Assembly (NCBI GenBank): GCA_000444245.1
Contig: ATSW01004603.1
Coordinates: forward strand, 1 to 20,912
From: Botryllus schlosseri
Lineage: Eukaryota; Chordata; Ascidiacea; Stolidobranchia; Styelidae
DNA: 20,912 bases
Direction: 5' to 3'
A model generated the notes under the pieces. It made no database searches, was not told the origin of the DNA, and saw only the letters and a program-made list of their open reading frames with translations. This document shows, piece by piece, positions 1 through 20,757 of this stretch (within the stretch, counting starts at the first letter, position 1; the number at the start of each line of letters is the position of its first letter). Both the position numbers and the translations under genes were made by a program.

Positions 1-74
1 TAATGTAATTGAAACATGCATGAAAGTAATTGTAATTGTAATTGAACTGAAATAATGTGATTGATCCAACTCTG
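1..74. mobile_element. Right end of a MITE cut by the window edge
   Basis: GTAATTGTAATTGTAATTG-type repeats lead into TTGATCCAACTCTG, which resembles the subterminal and terminal sequence of a hAT-like MITE right end. The left end lies outside the window, so no target duplication can be tested. Confidence 0.4.
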
Positions 75-84
75 GTGCTTATAC

Positions 85-483
85 TAGGGTTACCATGTTT
101 ACGGAACCGCGAAAGAAAGATATTCTTACCAAATCTTATAAGTTAGTTGACCGAAATAGAAAACAGTAGATTTTATTTAATGGGAGTCTAGTTACCTAAA
201 AAAAGATCATCACCTCGACTCCATCACTCCATAATTACCCACTTTTGACGTTGATTTTTTTTTTTTAAAGTCATCACTTTCATTTCACTCTCGAATGACC
301 CGCTCGAACGTCCGTATTACCTATACTTCACGTCATTATTCCGATTTTGAGTTGACACTGTCCATTGTCCTAGCTGTAAAAGCTGTAAACGAGAACGAAT
401 TGCCAAAATGGAGGACATTTAGGCCATTTTTGAAACCTGAAAAGGCGGATAAATCCTCCTAAATGAGGACGTATGGTAGATCT
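85..483. mobile_element. Candidate hAT-like MITE related to the 5410 element
   Basis: TAGGGTTACCAT at 85-96 and ATGGTAGATCTA at 472-483 are imperfect inverted termini (9 of 12) resembling the CAGGGTTGCCAT family. The interior holds AAATGGAGGACATTTAGG and CCTCCTAAATGAGGACG, motifs often seen just inside such ends. No target duplication is visible. Confidence 0.4.
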
Positions 484-485
484 AG

Positions 486-1010
486 TGTTGGCCCGCTTGT
501 AAATGGTTAAAGAGTCCACACCCCTGCCTTACAAGAATACGCTACAAAATTTGTTCCGTAAATTAGCGAATAAGTATGTTTGGTAACCTCGACCTTGATT
601 GTCGCACGTTTAAAAAAAATCGGATTTTATCTGGACTTCACCTCCCCTGCGTCCCGTTTTGCAAAAAAAAAGACGATGATTGGTTCACGTATATGCCGTT
701 CGGTAGACCATGGAAAAATTATAGGATCCAGATAAAATCATGTATCCAGCGCTGCAGGAGTTCTTCATATCATATAACAGGTGGAATTAATCAAAACAAA
801 ATTGTAACGCACGCGCAAAGACTGCACGCAACGAGCAATGTCGCGAAGGAGGGGAATTGTTATGTCAAAAATGATATGTCAGGTGTTTCTAATTACCTAT
901 CACTTGAAGAAGATTCCGGGCACGTCCGTTCGTGATTGCATTGAATTGCAATCGTTGCGACTTATGATGATGCGTGCGTCTCACTTTAAAAGCAATCTAT
1001 TTCGGTGAGG
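486..1010. other. No supported feature
   Basis: One 119-codon frame runs from 576 to 935, but it has no family resemblance or splice context and its codons look random, so I do not call it a gene. Confidence 0.5.
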
Positions 1011-1190
1011 TAGAGAGATCATATTTATCTTCAACTGCATCATCGAGATGCTTTGACGATGGAGATGCGATACGAGCTTCAAGTAAGCTCATCTATCGTC
1101 TGCACCACCAATTATTCTCCACCATCCAATCCGTGGATGCTGAGTGCCTAGCAAGATAGCTACGGATACAATGCAGTATTCAAATGTCGA
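1011..1190 (-). mobile_element. Second copy of the SINE body, head absent or decayed
   Basis: GATGGAGATGCGATAC, TCGTCTGCACCACCA and GGATGCTGAGTG align in order with GATGGAGATGTGATAC, CTAGTCTGCACCACCA and GAATGCTGAGCG in the SINE at 19605-19838. The AGAGAGATCA(T/G)ATTTATT edge is also shared. The boxes A and B are not recognisable here. Confidence 0.6.
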
Positions 1191-2017
1191 ATTATAATGA
1201 ATGATTGGGACTTGTCTGTGTCATCAAGATTGTTCGCTGAATTGCACATTGTTCCCTGCATCAACCACAAATATATCATGCCTATTGGTCAATTCGCAGG
1301 CTTGACATGAGCATTTTTTCGTCGATCGATGGCGCTGCATTTGATGTCGCATCGATCGATGCTGCTGCCTTAGATGACGCAAAGTATCTGAAGTTATCTA
1401 TTATTATAACAGTAATTTAATTATATAGCAGGCACATTTACGTCCTAAGCCCACCACATCGGTTAGCAGCTTGATCTAACAACGACATGCGATACAAAAC
1501 GATCCTTGCACCCAAGTAATCAAGTATCCTCTGGCATACACGGCATCGTTAGTGACTGCGACATGCATCTCATTCGTATTCGCTTCAGCCTGGAAGAACG
1601 GCACCTAGGTGGATGTACAATATACATTATACATACAAATTACATAGGATCGAAAACGTGACCAAAATCAAATTTCTGGGAACAAAGCCCCACATTTTAC
1701 CAATATTACCGGCAGGTTAGGCTACATCGTTGTCTTTATTCTACATCCACAGCACATCTGCAGTGTGTCAAGTTCACGTGCTGCTACAGCATAGAAATAT
1801 TCTTAGATGCATCGACACAATTCTCATCGTGCAAATGAGTGCAAGCTCCATTTATGTTGAGGATCTCGAACGTCGTATGTATTGTATAGCAGTACGATAA
1901 TCAAATATGTATATAACCGCATATCGCGGAATTATCATAGACCTGATACAGAGAGGAAGGATTGTATCAGCCTGGCATTATCAAATTCACAGCTATTCAG
2001 CTATACGAAAGATAACA
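1191..2017. other. No gene; only a small tandem duplication
   Basis: AT-rich unique sequence apart from the 30-bp duplication at 1322-1381. Short frames near 1882-2160 overlap in several phases and run into repeat R3. Confidence 0.5.
1322..1381. repeat. Two-unit 30-bp tandem duplication with TCGATCGA cores
   Basis: Units 1322-1351 (TCGATCGATGGCGCTGCA...) and 1352-1381 (TCGATCGATGCTGCTGCC...) are identical at about 24 of 30 positions, each ending GACGCA or GTCGCA. No coding frame covers it. Confidence 0.75.
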
Positions 2018-2195
2018 AACTATGGAATTGTTTGCAACTACATGTCCTATACCGTTGGAAAGACATATCAGATCGGGGGAAGCACCGGCCACAGCGAGCA
2101 GCGAGCTGCTCTGTGGCCGGCCACAGAATGTTATGTGGATTTCACAGCTTTTCTGGAACTTGAAACAGTATTTTCTACATATTCTTGGTTCTTTG
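2018..2195 (+). repeat. Repeat R3, copy A, with GGCCGGCC hairpin
   Basis: Direct repeat of the 2600-2800 segment. Both carry GGGGGAAGCACCGGCCACAG, a hairpin, GTGGCCGGCCACAGAATGT and CACAGCTTTT. The hairpin arms CCGGCCACAG (2085-2094) and CTGTGGCCGG (2111-2120) are separated by 16 bases. It contains one GGCCGGCC octamer at 2115-2122. Confidence 0.8.
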
Positions 2196-2599
2196 ATTCC
2201 CTAATTGTTTCGTTCGGGTACTTTCATTACGGTATTTAGTATTGAAACAAGAAAACAGGTAAAATGACCGCATATTGACCGATCCAGTATCTCGATGGAA
2301 CAGATTATGCATTCAAAAAGGTAATAGTCGAGTCTATTTAAGCGTAAATCGAAAATCGGCAGTGAATTAAGACAAATTCCCAGTACAGTATTGTATTATT
2401 CATAAATTCATCAGGGCAATCCACGAAAGATTTTAAACTGCCCCTACAAACATCATTAAACTGAGGCATGATCAAATATATATGTATTACTTATTCGCAT
2501 CGCAGACTCATCATAAACGATAAACATGGTTGAAAAATGAAGGCCAATATCATCATCATATTGTTTAATCGTCGGTTTGCATATTTACAAAATAAAACT

Positions 2600-2800
2600 A
2601 ACTATACAATCGATTGCAACTGCACAATGCACATTGCACATCTTAAGGTTGAAAATCAATATCAGAACGGGGGAAGCACCGGCCACAGCGAGCTCTGATC
2701 TGTTCTGTGGCCGGCCACAGAATGTCATGTGAGTCTCACAGCTTTTGGGGAACTTATAGAGATTTTCTGACAGATATCTGGTATACATTGTTTTTTCCAA
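2600..2800 (+). repeat. Repeat R3, copy B, with GGCCGGCC hairpin
   Basis: Second direct copy of the unit at 2018-2195, with the same hairpin arms (CCGGCCACAG 2679-2688, CTGTGGCCGG 2705-2714) and again a 16-base spacer, although the spacer sequence differs. It contains one GGCCGGCC octamer at 2709-2716. Confidence 0.8.
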
Positions 2801-2860
2801 TTCTATGCAGTTGCATACGATTAGCTGTGACGAGTGTCAGCCGAATATTTAGGTATATTT
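2760..2860 (-). repeat. Dispersed repeat R1, reversed partial copy
   Basis: TTTTTCCAATTCTATGCAG, GCATACGATTAGCTG and TGACGAGTGTCAGCCGAA match the reverse complement of the R1 copy at 20758-20912 (CCAATTCTCTACTAGTTGC, then TGACGAGTGTCAGCCGAA). It abuts the right side of the R3 repeat copy at 2600-2800. Confidence 0.65.
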
Positions 2861-3194
2861 CTATAAAAAAGATATAAATCAACACTTACCAGTTACCAGT
2901 TTTGATAATGTCTTCATCACTTCTAGCTTTCTATACCATTATTTCCTGTTTCATTTTTTGTGTTTTTAATTGATATATAGAGACTATTACAGATCGTTTC
3001 ATCTTCTTCCTATCGTTTCATTGTATCGCTATTCATCTGGTATTTCAGGTAAAAATGCATATAAACTAAGCTAAACTCTCGCTCTCACCTAGTTCTATTT
3101 ACTGTACGCCCATAATAGAACATAATTGATCATGCATTTGACCACGATTGGGCCACATACAGTACTTATCATCGATACTAACTTGATATATTGC
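2861..3194. other. AT-rich spacer, nothing recognised
   Basis: Pyrimidine-rich unique sequence between the R1/R3 repeat block and the GGCCGGCC minisatellite. No open frame or repeat was noted. Confidence 0.5.
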
Positions 3195-3425
3195 AGCCGG
3201 CCATGAAATTTGGCTATGGCCGGCCATGAAATTTAGTCATGGCCGGCCATGACAATGAGTTTGACATGCTGGCCATGGAAATTTCGTGGCCGGCCATACT
3301 GAAATTTCATGGCCGGCCATGAAAATTACCATGGCCGGCCACAGAATAGCACTTTTCATGGCCGGCCACGGAATATCTGTGGCCGGCCACGAAATTATCC
3401 GTGGCCAGTAAGTGGCCACGGGAAT
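3195..3425. repeat. Palindromic GGCCGGCC minisatellite, about ten units of 20-27 bp
   Basis: Units begin with GGCCGGCCATGAAATT or GGCCGGCCACRGAAT and repeat every 20-27 bases. Seven carry a perfect GGCCGGCC octamer; the outer ones (AGCCGGCC, GCTGGCC, TGGCCAGT, TGGCCACG) are degenerate. The left half favours CATG-flanked cores and the right half CACAG/CACGG-flanked cores. The latter match the R3 cores at 2115 and 2709, so the arrays are related. Frames read across it are repetitive by-products. Confidence 0.9.
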
Positions 3426-4740
3426 GCTGAAAGTCCGTCTCCATAACCATGGCCAAGATAAGACCAAAAAAATGTGAATTTTTCAAAAACCTAATTTTTT
3501 TCAAGTATTGAAAACTGGACATAAGTCACTTTGATTCCACTGCGACTATATAGACAAGGACATAGGCAGCAGTTTGAAATGAGCGTGTGACTTCGTTTGT
3601 TCACGTTCAGGTTCACAGAAAACCCTGCATAAAAGTTCGTGTTCACACAAATCAGAGCAGGTTACGCGAATCATCAAAGGCCGTATATCTCTGGTGCGTC
3701 AACAGACACGTCAGACAGGTATCAAACACTAATTGGTTCCGTTGTTTGTCTAGGTCCGTCGTCCGTGCGAAAGTATACTACTCGTAAGTGATTGAGGCAG
3801 GCAACCGTTATCACTGAGGCTGCTTACTGTGGAATAGTAGCAGGAGAAGCAAAATATTCTACTTCGAGCAAGGGTTCTTCAAATATGTTCTATTAATTAT
3901 TAGTTTGCAAACTGAAAGTCTTTAGTATGCTTCGTCGTAACTTCCGAGACAGCAAAGTTGGTCGGCGCTGACACTCACTATTATTTGCTGAAAATCAATG
4001 TGGGTTCCTTCTGCTGTTCCCTTTCGGATAACAGTTCAAAAATGCAAATGCAGAAATACACCTTAGAAGGTGAACCACTGCTATACAGTCTAGAGATCAC
4101 TAATTTTGTGTCCTCACTCCCAAGCAGGCTACATATGACTGGGGGAAAATATCCAGCGTCATTCGCTTTGGAATTCCAGATATGTTCAACGAAATTTCAA
4201 TCGCGTCATTTTTATACCAGAACTCGCCCAAAATCGAAATATAAATCCAATATCATAAAAATCAATTTTAGACTCGACAGATATTACAGAGTGTTGTTCC
4301 AAAACTTAAACATCTAAAATGGCAACCGAGCCCAGGCCTGAGCGTAACAGCTAGCGACCATGACATATAACGTACGTAGGAGATTGCAAAGAACATCTCT
4401 ATCACATTACAGGATATTGCGCTAATGCAGTGCATGATAGTCGACGCATAATGACAACTAGAATTTAAACATCAACGGAACCTGGGAAGACTCGGCGTCT
4501 TAATGCAAAAAGAAACAGTTTATTAGTGCAATGTATCAAGATGCCAATGATTTATCAAGATTGAAGTGTTGATTAAGTAAAAGTGCTTGTTGACATCGAG
4601 GGAAGCGTTAGGCGCATAGGTATACAAATTGGAAAAGAAAACAAATAAAAATTAGACAGCTCGGCATGGCACACAATTCATCGTTGCGGTAAACATGAGT
4701 TATGTAATTAATAACGATAGGATACCCAACCCATCCATCC
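3426..4740. other. No supported gene
   Basis: Several frames of 60-119 codons occur, including one from 3958 that starts at TTG rather than ATG. None shows coding-like composition, splice signals or a known family. Confidence 0.5.
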
Positions 4741-4810
4741 CAGGGTTGGGCACAATGATCCTAGCAATCGGATCCGAATCGAGCATCAATTGTAATGGTC
4801 AGAGTCGAAT
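4741..4810. mobile_element. hAT-like left terminus CAGGGTTGGGCAC
   Basis: CAGGGTTGGGCACAATGATC followed by AATCGGATCCGAATCGAGC resembles a hAT MITE left end with CGAATCG subterminal motifs. Just before it, ACCCAACCC forms a short inverted repeat with GGGTTGGGC, suggesting two abutting ends. No matching right end was found. Confidence 0.4.
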
Positions 4811-5409
4811 AGAAGGTTGTTTTATCAACTAATACTATGGTTTCTAACCCAACATCCAATGCATTTATGGCGGAGGCCACATTTTTGTGAAATAACGATT
4901 GAGCAGCATCATTGCCATTACAGTGCTACGATATGTATTGGATATCGTCGAAACATACCAAATCATATTCGATGTAGTGTATCCAGAGATGTTCCATTAT
5001 CCCGGTAAATCCACTACAAGAATAATTACCAAGTTAATGAACCTATTTAGTTAACCTAATAGAGCAGTGCTTGCAGAAAGAAATTAAGTCTTTGAAGGTC
5101 AGCCTACGAAAAGAAATCCCATTTGAACTGTGACGGCACTTTTTTGTAATATTTGATGACATTAGATTGTTGAGTAGTATAAGCGTTTCGAGATATCCTG
5201 ACAGCATTTTAGGACTTCAATCACTCTCAGTACATCAAATTCAACCATACTCCGACTCCACGGCCCCGAGTGTAACTGTCATTTATGGTGGTCGCATAGC
5301 AGTTACAGATTCGAACTTTCAGAGTCATCCGTGCTGTAATGACGTGTAATGCTCGATCCGGAATCAGACCACTGACGCACTCGATTTCGCCTTGCCCTAT
5401 AGCTATAAC
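4811..5409. other. No supported gene
   Basis: Mostly unique AT-rich sequence. ACTCCGACTCC near 5250 resembles subterminal repeats of hAT MITEs, but no ends could be paired. Confidence 0.45.
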
Positions 5410-5728
5410 CAGGGTTGCCATCGACATGGACCGAAAAGTAAGCACAGGCAAATACTCTGAGTAGCCTAACCGCCAAAACTTGTAAACTGATCACAAAAAA
5501 TAGTCACCATTTCGCCAAGTCCTAATCAACTGTTCACGGCCTATTTACGAAGCTGTGACATAACAAAATCACGGCGTCGTTGCCATCTGGTGTAGTTGAC
5601 AATAAAACAAAGGGCACAAGTCGTGAATGAGAAAAATTATCTTACAAATAAGTACAATATAGTCGTATAAGACATCGCCCTTCATAATAAGGACAAATCT
5701 AAGAGGTAAGAACGGTATGGCAACCCCG
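5410..5728. mobile_element. hAT-like MITE (CAGGGTTGCCAT family) downstream of the copine stop
   Basis: The left end CAGGGTTGCCAT at 5410 and right end ATGGCAACCCCG at 5717-5728 form inverted termini matching at 11 of 12 bases. The flanking 8-mers GCTATAAC and GTTATAGG agree at 5 of 8, consistent with a decayed target duplication. It lies 250 bases past the copine stop, so it may be part of, or limit, the copine 3' untranslated region. Confidence 0.6.
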
Positions 5729-5978
5729 GTTATAGGCCTATACCCGTAACATAAAAAAAATAAGACAAAATCTACGAAGGTACAAAAAACGCATACCGCG
5801 AAGCAGACAGAGTGTAGCGGATAAAAAATACCGTACCAACAATGATTTGAAAAGTTTTCAATTCTAAAATAAGATAATCGTTTGAAGGCAGGTAAATCTG
5901 TGAATCTCAAACAAGGCCCTGCTCGCCAGCGACAACCAATTCCTTTCCGGACATCTCCGGATCTGGCGCCACGCTTCG
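5729..5978 (-). other. Presumed start of copine 3' untranslated region
   Basis: The sequence follows the copine TGA on the minus strand. No AATAAA or ATTAAA in that orientation is visible before the hAT-like element at 5410-5728. A 137-codon frame overlapping the end of the last exon is in a different phase and looks accidental. Confidence 0.4.
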
Positions 5979-17373
<11,395 letters not shown>

Positions 17374-17381
17374 TCAGGAAC

Positions 17382-17938
17382 CAGGGTTGTAACGACTTGA
17401 GTCACGATTTTCAGATGACTCGACTCGACTCGAGTCATTTTCTAAAAAATATGGAAATGACTCGACTCGACTCGAGTCAATCTGTGTATTGACTCGACTT
17501 GGACTCGAGTCATTGCGCATGACTCGAAGCAAGTCATTCACTCGAGATTCAGACGGCCAAGACCGACATTTCATTGTAATTTCGAAGCCAACACACTATT
17601 GGGATTTCGTTTGTTGGTACTGGTGCTTGAAAATGCGACCAGAAACTGCTAAAAGTGATGAAAATTGATATATTATAAATGCGAACCATTCAATATCACC
17701 AAACAGAGTTAAAAAAGTGGATTTAGGAAGACTTTAACTGGAAACTGAGCAGTCAACACAATGACTTGGACTTGGACTCGAGTCATAATACCATGACTCG
17801 GACCCGATCCTCTGTTCGCTGACTTGGACTCGGACTTGACTCGGTGGGAATTGAAGATGAGTCGACTTGACTCGAGTCAAAAATATAAAAGTGAGATTGA
17901 CCTGTGACTCGGAGCCTTGTGACTTGGTTATAACCCTG
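17382..17938. mobile_element. hAT-type MITE with perfect TSD and GACTCGAGTC subterminal repeats
   Basis: This 557-bp element starts CAGGGTTGTAACGACTTGAG and ends GTGACTTGGTTATAACCCTG. The terminal inverted repeats match over about 20 bases with a small gap. Identical 8-bp flanks TCAGGAAC lie at 17374-17381 and 17939-17946. Two blocks (17390-17550 and 17758-17915) are packed with the palindrome GACTCGAGTC and variants, typical of subterminal transposase-binding repeats. There is no transposase frame, so it is a short non-autonomous copy. Confidence 0.92.
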
Positions 17939-18219
17939 TCAGGAACTGTCAGAAAATACATCAAATATCAAAATGACGTTACATTATCTACAATTTTGAG
18001 GAGGATCAAGAAGGTTAAGTGTTAAATAGTAAGGCAGAAATAATTGTTGTAGGTAGAAATTGGATCATGTTGCCTTTTGATAGCGAATTCAGTTTGCGAT
18101 ATTACTACCATGACACTCCAAAGAATACACGTCCTTTCCATGCTACCAACCTATAGTCAAGTGTATTGTACGCAACCTTTTGAATTAAATTAAATATCTT
18201 CTCTATTTTGAGCAAACAG

Positions 18220-18886
18220 TGCATCCACAAACACAAAAATTTACGGACACAATCAATATTGGTATCGCTAATAAAGAGCAGTCTTGTAATTCACCAGTCC
18301 GCGATTGTCTGTACTCTCAACAGTTTCATATTCCCTTCACGTATCCAAACAATCGAAGTGGTTCAGCATATGATAACATACCACAGAAACAAAATATTGG
18401 TAGCAAACAACAAAACGTGAGTGGTCAACAAGCAAAAAAGTGGTATGATATATAGGCCCAATAAGTCAAGTTGGTGGTACCGGTACTTTTTGTTTGACTT
18501 TCAGTCACTGCATACAGGACAGGACTCGTCCGTCTTCATTAGATCATCACTGCTGCATTTCCATGTGATCAAGCATGCACAGGAAATCGAGCACAGGTTT
18601 GGTAGAGCATCATATCAACAAACAACGGTGGCTAGGGACGCTGTTAATGTGCTAGTAGTTACGCACATTGCAAAGTCCACATGCTATCAATAATTGAGAT
18701 TAATCATCTGGTTGATTTGTTTCAGTCCCAGACGTTCATTACAATGTTTGTTGTCCATGTGTGTGTTTCAATTTTTCATACTTGGTCAGTGCCTGCATAA
18801 CAGCGAATCGCTATACATTCTGGTCTCAGTTAAATACTCTTTTTTAGGAGATGGAATTGCATTATATTGTCACATCACCACATCAG
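18220..18886 (+). other. Cluster of plus-strand exon-like segments, unverified
   Basis: Three segments have coding-style content next to splice-like signals. The first, 18220-18416, follows a CAG with an upstream T/C-rich tract, is open for 65 codons rich in Gln and Asn, and ends exactly at GTGAGT. The second starts at 18505 after TTTGACTTTCAG in the matching phase and stays open to a TAA at 18691-18693. A 39-base segment, 18848-18886, is bounded by TTTTTTAG and GTATCA. The first intron would be only 88 bp. No family recognised, and chance is a serious alternative. Confidence 0.2.
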
Positions 18887-19214
18887 GTATCAATCCCGTT
18901 ATTTTTTCACAGTTTTTGTCTGTTTTGTCGAATTTGATTCAGTTACATATTTTCATACACATTTATCATCATCGCCAAAATTCATATCTGCCGATTGACT
19001 TTATTTTTCGAGAATTGTGGTACACAATTGTAATCGTGTCGGACTGGACACGCCTGGTAAGAGACATAAAGAAGTTTCCAAAAATATACCAAGGTAAACA
19101 TGACTGAAAGCGATACCACGGATGGTCTATTCAAGAGTTTGGGTCAAGTAAATACTCAAACTTCTAAATTTCAACAGTTGCATCATTGAAAGGGTCACAA
19201 TTCCTGAGTTAGCA

Positions 19215-19410
19215 CGACTCTACACCACGAGCTCAGCTTGTCATCCGCCCGCGCGAGGGCTGCCAAGCAATACCAGCGATCCGCGTACTAATTGTGGCTG
19301 CAGTTTTAGATGGATGCCCTTCCTGCCGCAACCCTACACATTAGCCCAGGCTTAGGACCGGCACCCGAATAAATTGGGCTCAGCAATGGCTGGAATTTGC
19401 GGTGATTCCG
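19215..19410. repeat. GC-rich dispersed-repeat-like block
   Basis: This block is clearly richer in G and C than its neighbourhood and contains CCGCCCGCGCGAGGGCTGCC, GGATGCCCTTCCTGCCGCAA and GCTTAGGACCGGCACC. From memory, the GGATGCCCTTCCTG and GGGACCGGCAC pair recurs in repeats of other animal genomes, but I cannot name the family. No open frame or tRNA signature is evident. Confidence 0.4.
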
Positions 19411-19604
19411 TCTTCGTTATTGCATTTTAAAAAATTTAAGGCCATTGATTTTTATGAACACACATTATTTGTTTTTTACCAGTCTACATCATTTTGTAAA
19501 CATACACATGATTAGTATGTCTTCGTAGTTCTTACCTTATCTATTCCGAATGGGTGTTGCATGTGTATATGTGTGTTTGTATGAGTGAGTGCGTGAGAGA
19601 GAGA

Positions 19605-19838
19605 GGGATCAGATTTATTCTCGTCTGCTTTGGTGATGGAGATGTGATACAACCTTTTCCATAAGGTTATCTAGTCTGCACCACCATGATTTTTCTATTC
19701 CGTACTATACCTGAATGCTGAGCGGGATAGCCGCTGATACCAGTTTTCAAGTCTTTGGTCTGACCCGGCCGGAGATTGAACATACGACCTATCGATCAAG
19801 AAGCTGGACCGATCACCATTACACTATCTTGTTCAGCG
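19605..19838 (-). mobile_element. tRNA-derived SINE
   Basis: Read on the minus strand, the head carries a box A match TAGTGTAATGG (19826-19816) and a box B-like GTTCAATCTCC (19781-19771) about 45 bases apart, as in a tRNA-derived RNA polymerase III promoter. A unique body follows, ending in a simple-repeat tail of TCTCTC and CACTCA units (about 19612-19585). A related body without the tRNA head is at about 1011-1190. The tail and internal promoter make a SINE much likelier than a functional tRNA, since no cloverleaf continues around the boxes. Confidence 0.7.
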
Positions 19839-20374
19839 ATGACTGACTATAAAGACCTCACGGCCCTTGATTGTCTCCTAGTCTATATTGTCATTATTTC
19901 TTGCTTCCTATTATGCAATGACTAAAAACCTGTATCTACCCAACTTACTTCATATGTGTTTTCGATGGAGGGTCCTCGATTCAGACGACTAAGGCTCGTT
20001 GTGAATATCCCGATTAAATCATGTCTGCGACAAGCAAAGCTTTACATTTATTTTTCATTATGCTATAAATGTGGGTTACCCGCCATCTCTGTCCCAATCG
20101 TATACTTCAATTTTTATCGTTCTTTCCAAGTCTCCGTTACATAACGTCCGGACTGGAATCTCCATCTGTTTCCAGGTTGGATTGAGTGTGTTCTTTATCA
20201 CTTCCGTTTTATGGCACACTGTGAAGCTGAAAATATGGTTTAAAGCGATTGTAGATCCGGATTCGGCTCGAATCCAAGTGTTTCAATGATGTGAATGATG
20301 ATCCTAGGTTGTGCACAGCTGAAGCATCTAGTTTAAGTTCGGATACTGTGATCAATACTTATCTCCAGCTAGAG

Positions 20375-20732
20375 CAGTGGTTTGGAACCACGGTTCATGC
20401 AAACCCCAGGGGTTCGTTGGGGGTCAAGACACACACAGTCGCACACCCATCTCGTACGGTGACTCATACCCACTCATCACACTGATTTGCAGTCAATATT
20501 CATCGTAATCTTCTTTGTTTTGTTGGAAAATCATGGTTTAATGGGTTTGTTATTTGAACACGGTTGTCAATACACAGTTCATTACGCGTACCAGTATTCC
20601 ATCATAATGTAATAGTTGTGTAATGTGGGAGATTTTTGTTTTTGTGACTAGGCTAAAATTTGGGGTTCGCTGAAGTCTTTCAGATCAGAGTAAAGCTCAC
20701 TAAAGATTAGGAATTTATGAGTTAGAAACCAG
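20375..20732. mobile_element. Candidate hAT-like element with CAGTGGTT terminus
   Basis: CAGTGGTTTGGAACCACGG at 20375, followed by AAACCCCAGGGGTTCG, is the typical start of a hAT non-autonomous element. Near the other end, TTGGGGTTCGCTGAAGTC and GTTAGAAACCAG resemble its inner and terminal counterparts. The left flank AGCTAGAG is close to the common hAT target NTCTAGAN, but the right flank AGCCAAGG matches at only 5 of 8 positions, so the right boundary is uncertain. Confidence 0.5.
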
Positions 20733-20757
20733 AGCCAAGGTCTCTGTAATCATCATT

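Noticed and set aside
3195-3425. CRISPR-like spaced repeats
   Set aside because: The repeat core is only about 8-16 bases, the spacings vary and the genome is animal; it is a minisatellite.
3237-3522. Two minus-strand frames rich in Trp-Pro-Ala and Ala-Gly-His
   Set aside because: They are translations of the GGCCGGCC minisatellite in two phases, with no start context or family resemblance.
3958-4317. 119-codon plus-strand frame
   Set aside because: It opens at TTG, not ATG, and has no family resemblance or splice support.
19771-19838. A functional tRNA gene
   Set aside because: Boxes A and B are present, but the flanking stems do not pair as a cloverleaf and the sequence continues into a repeated SINE body.
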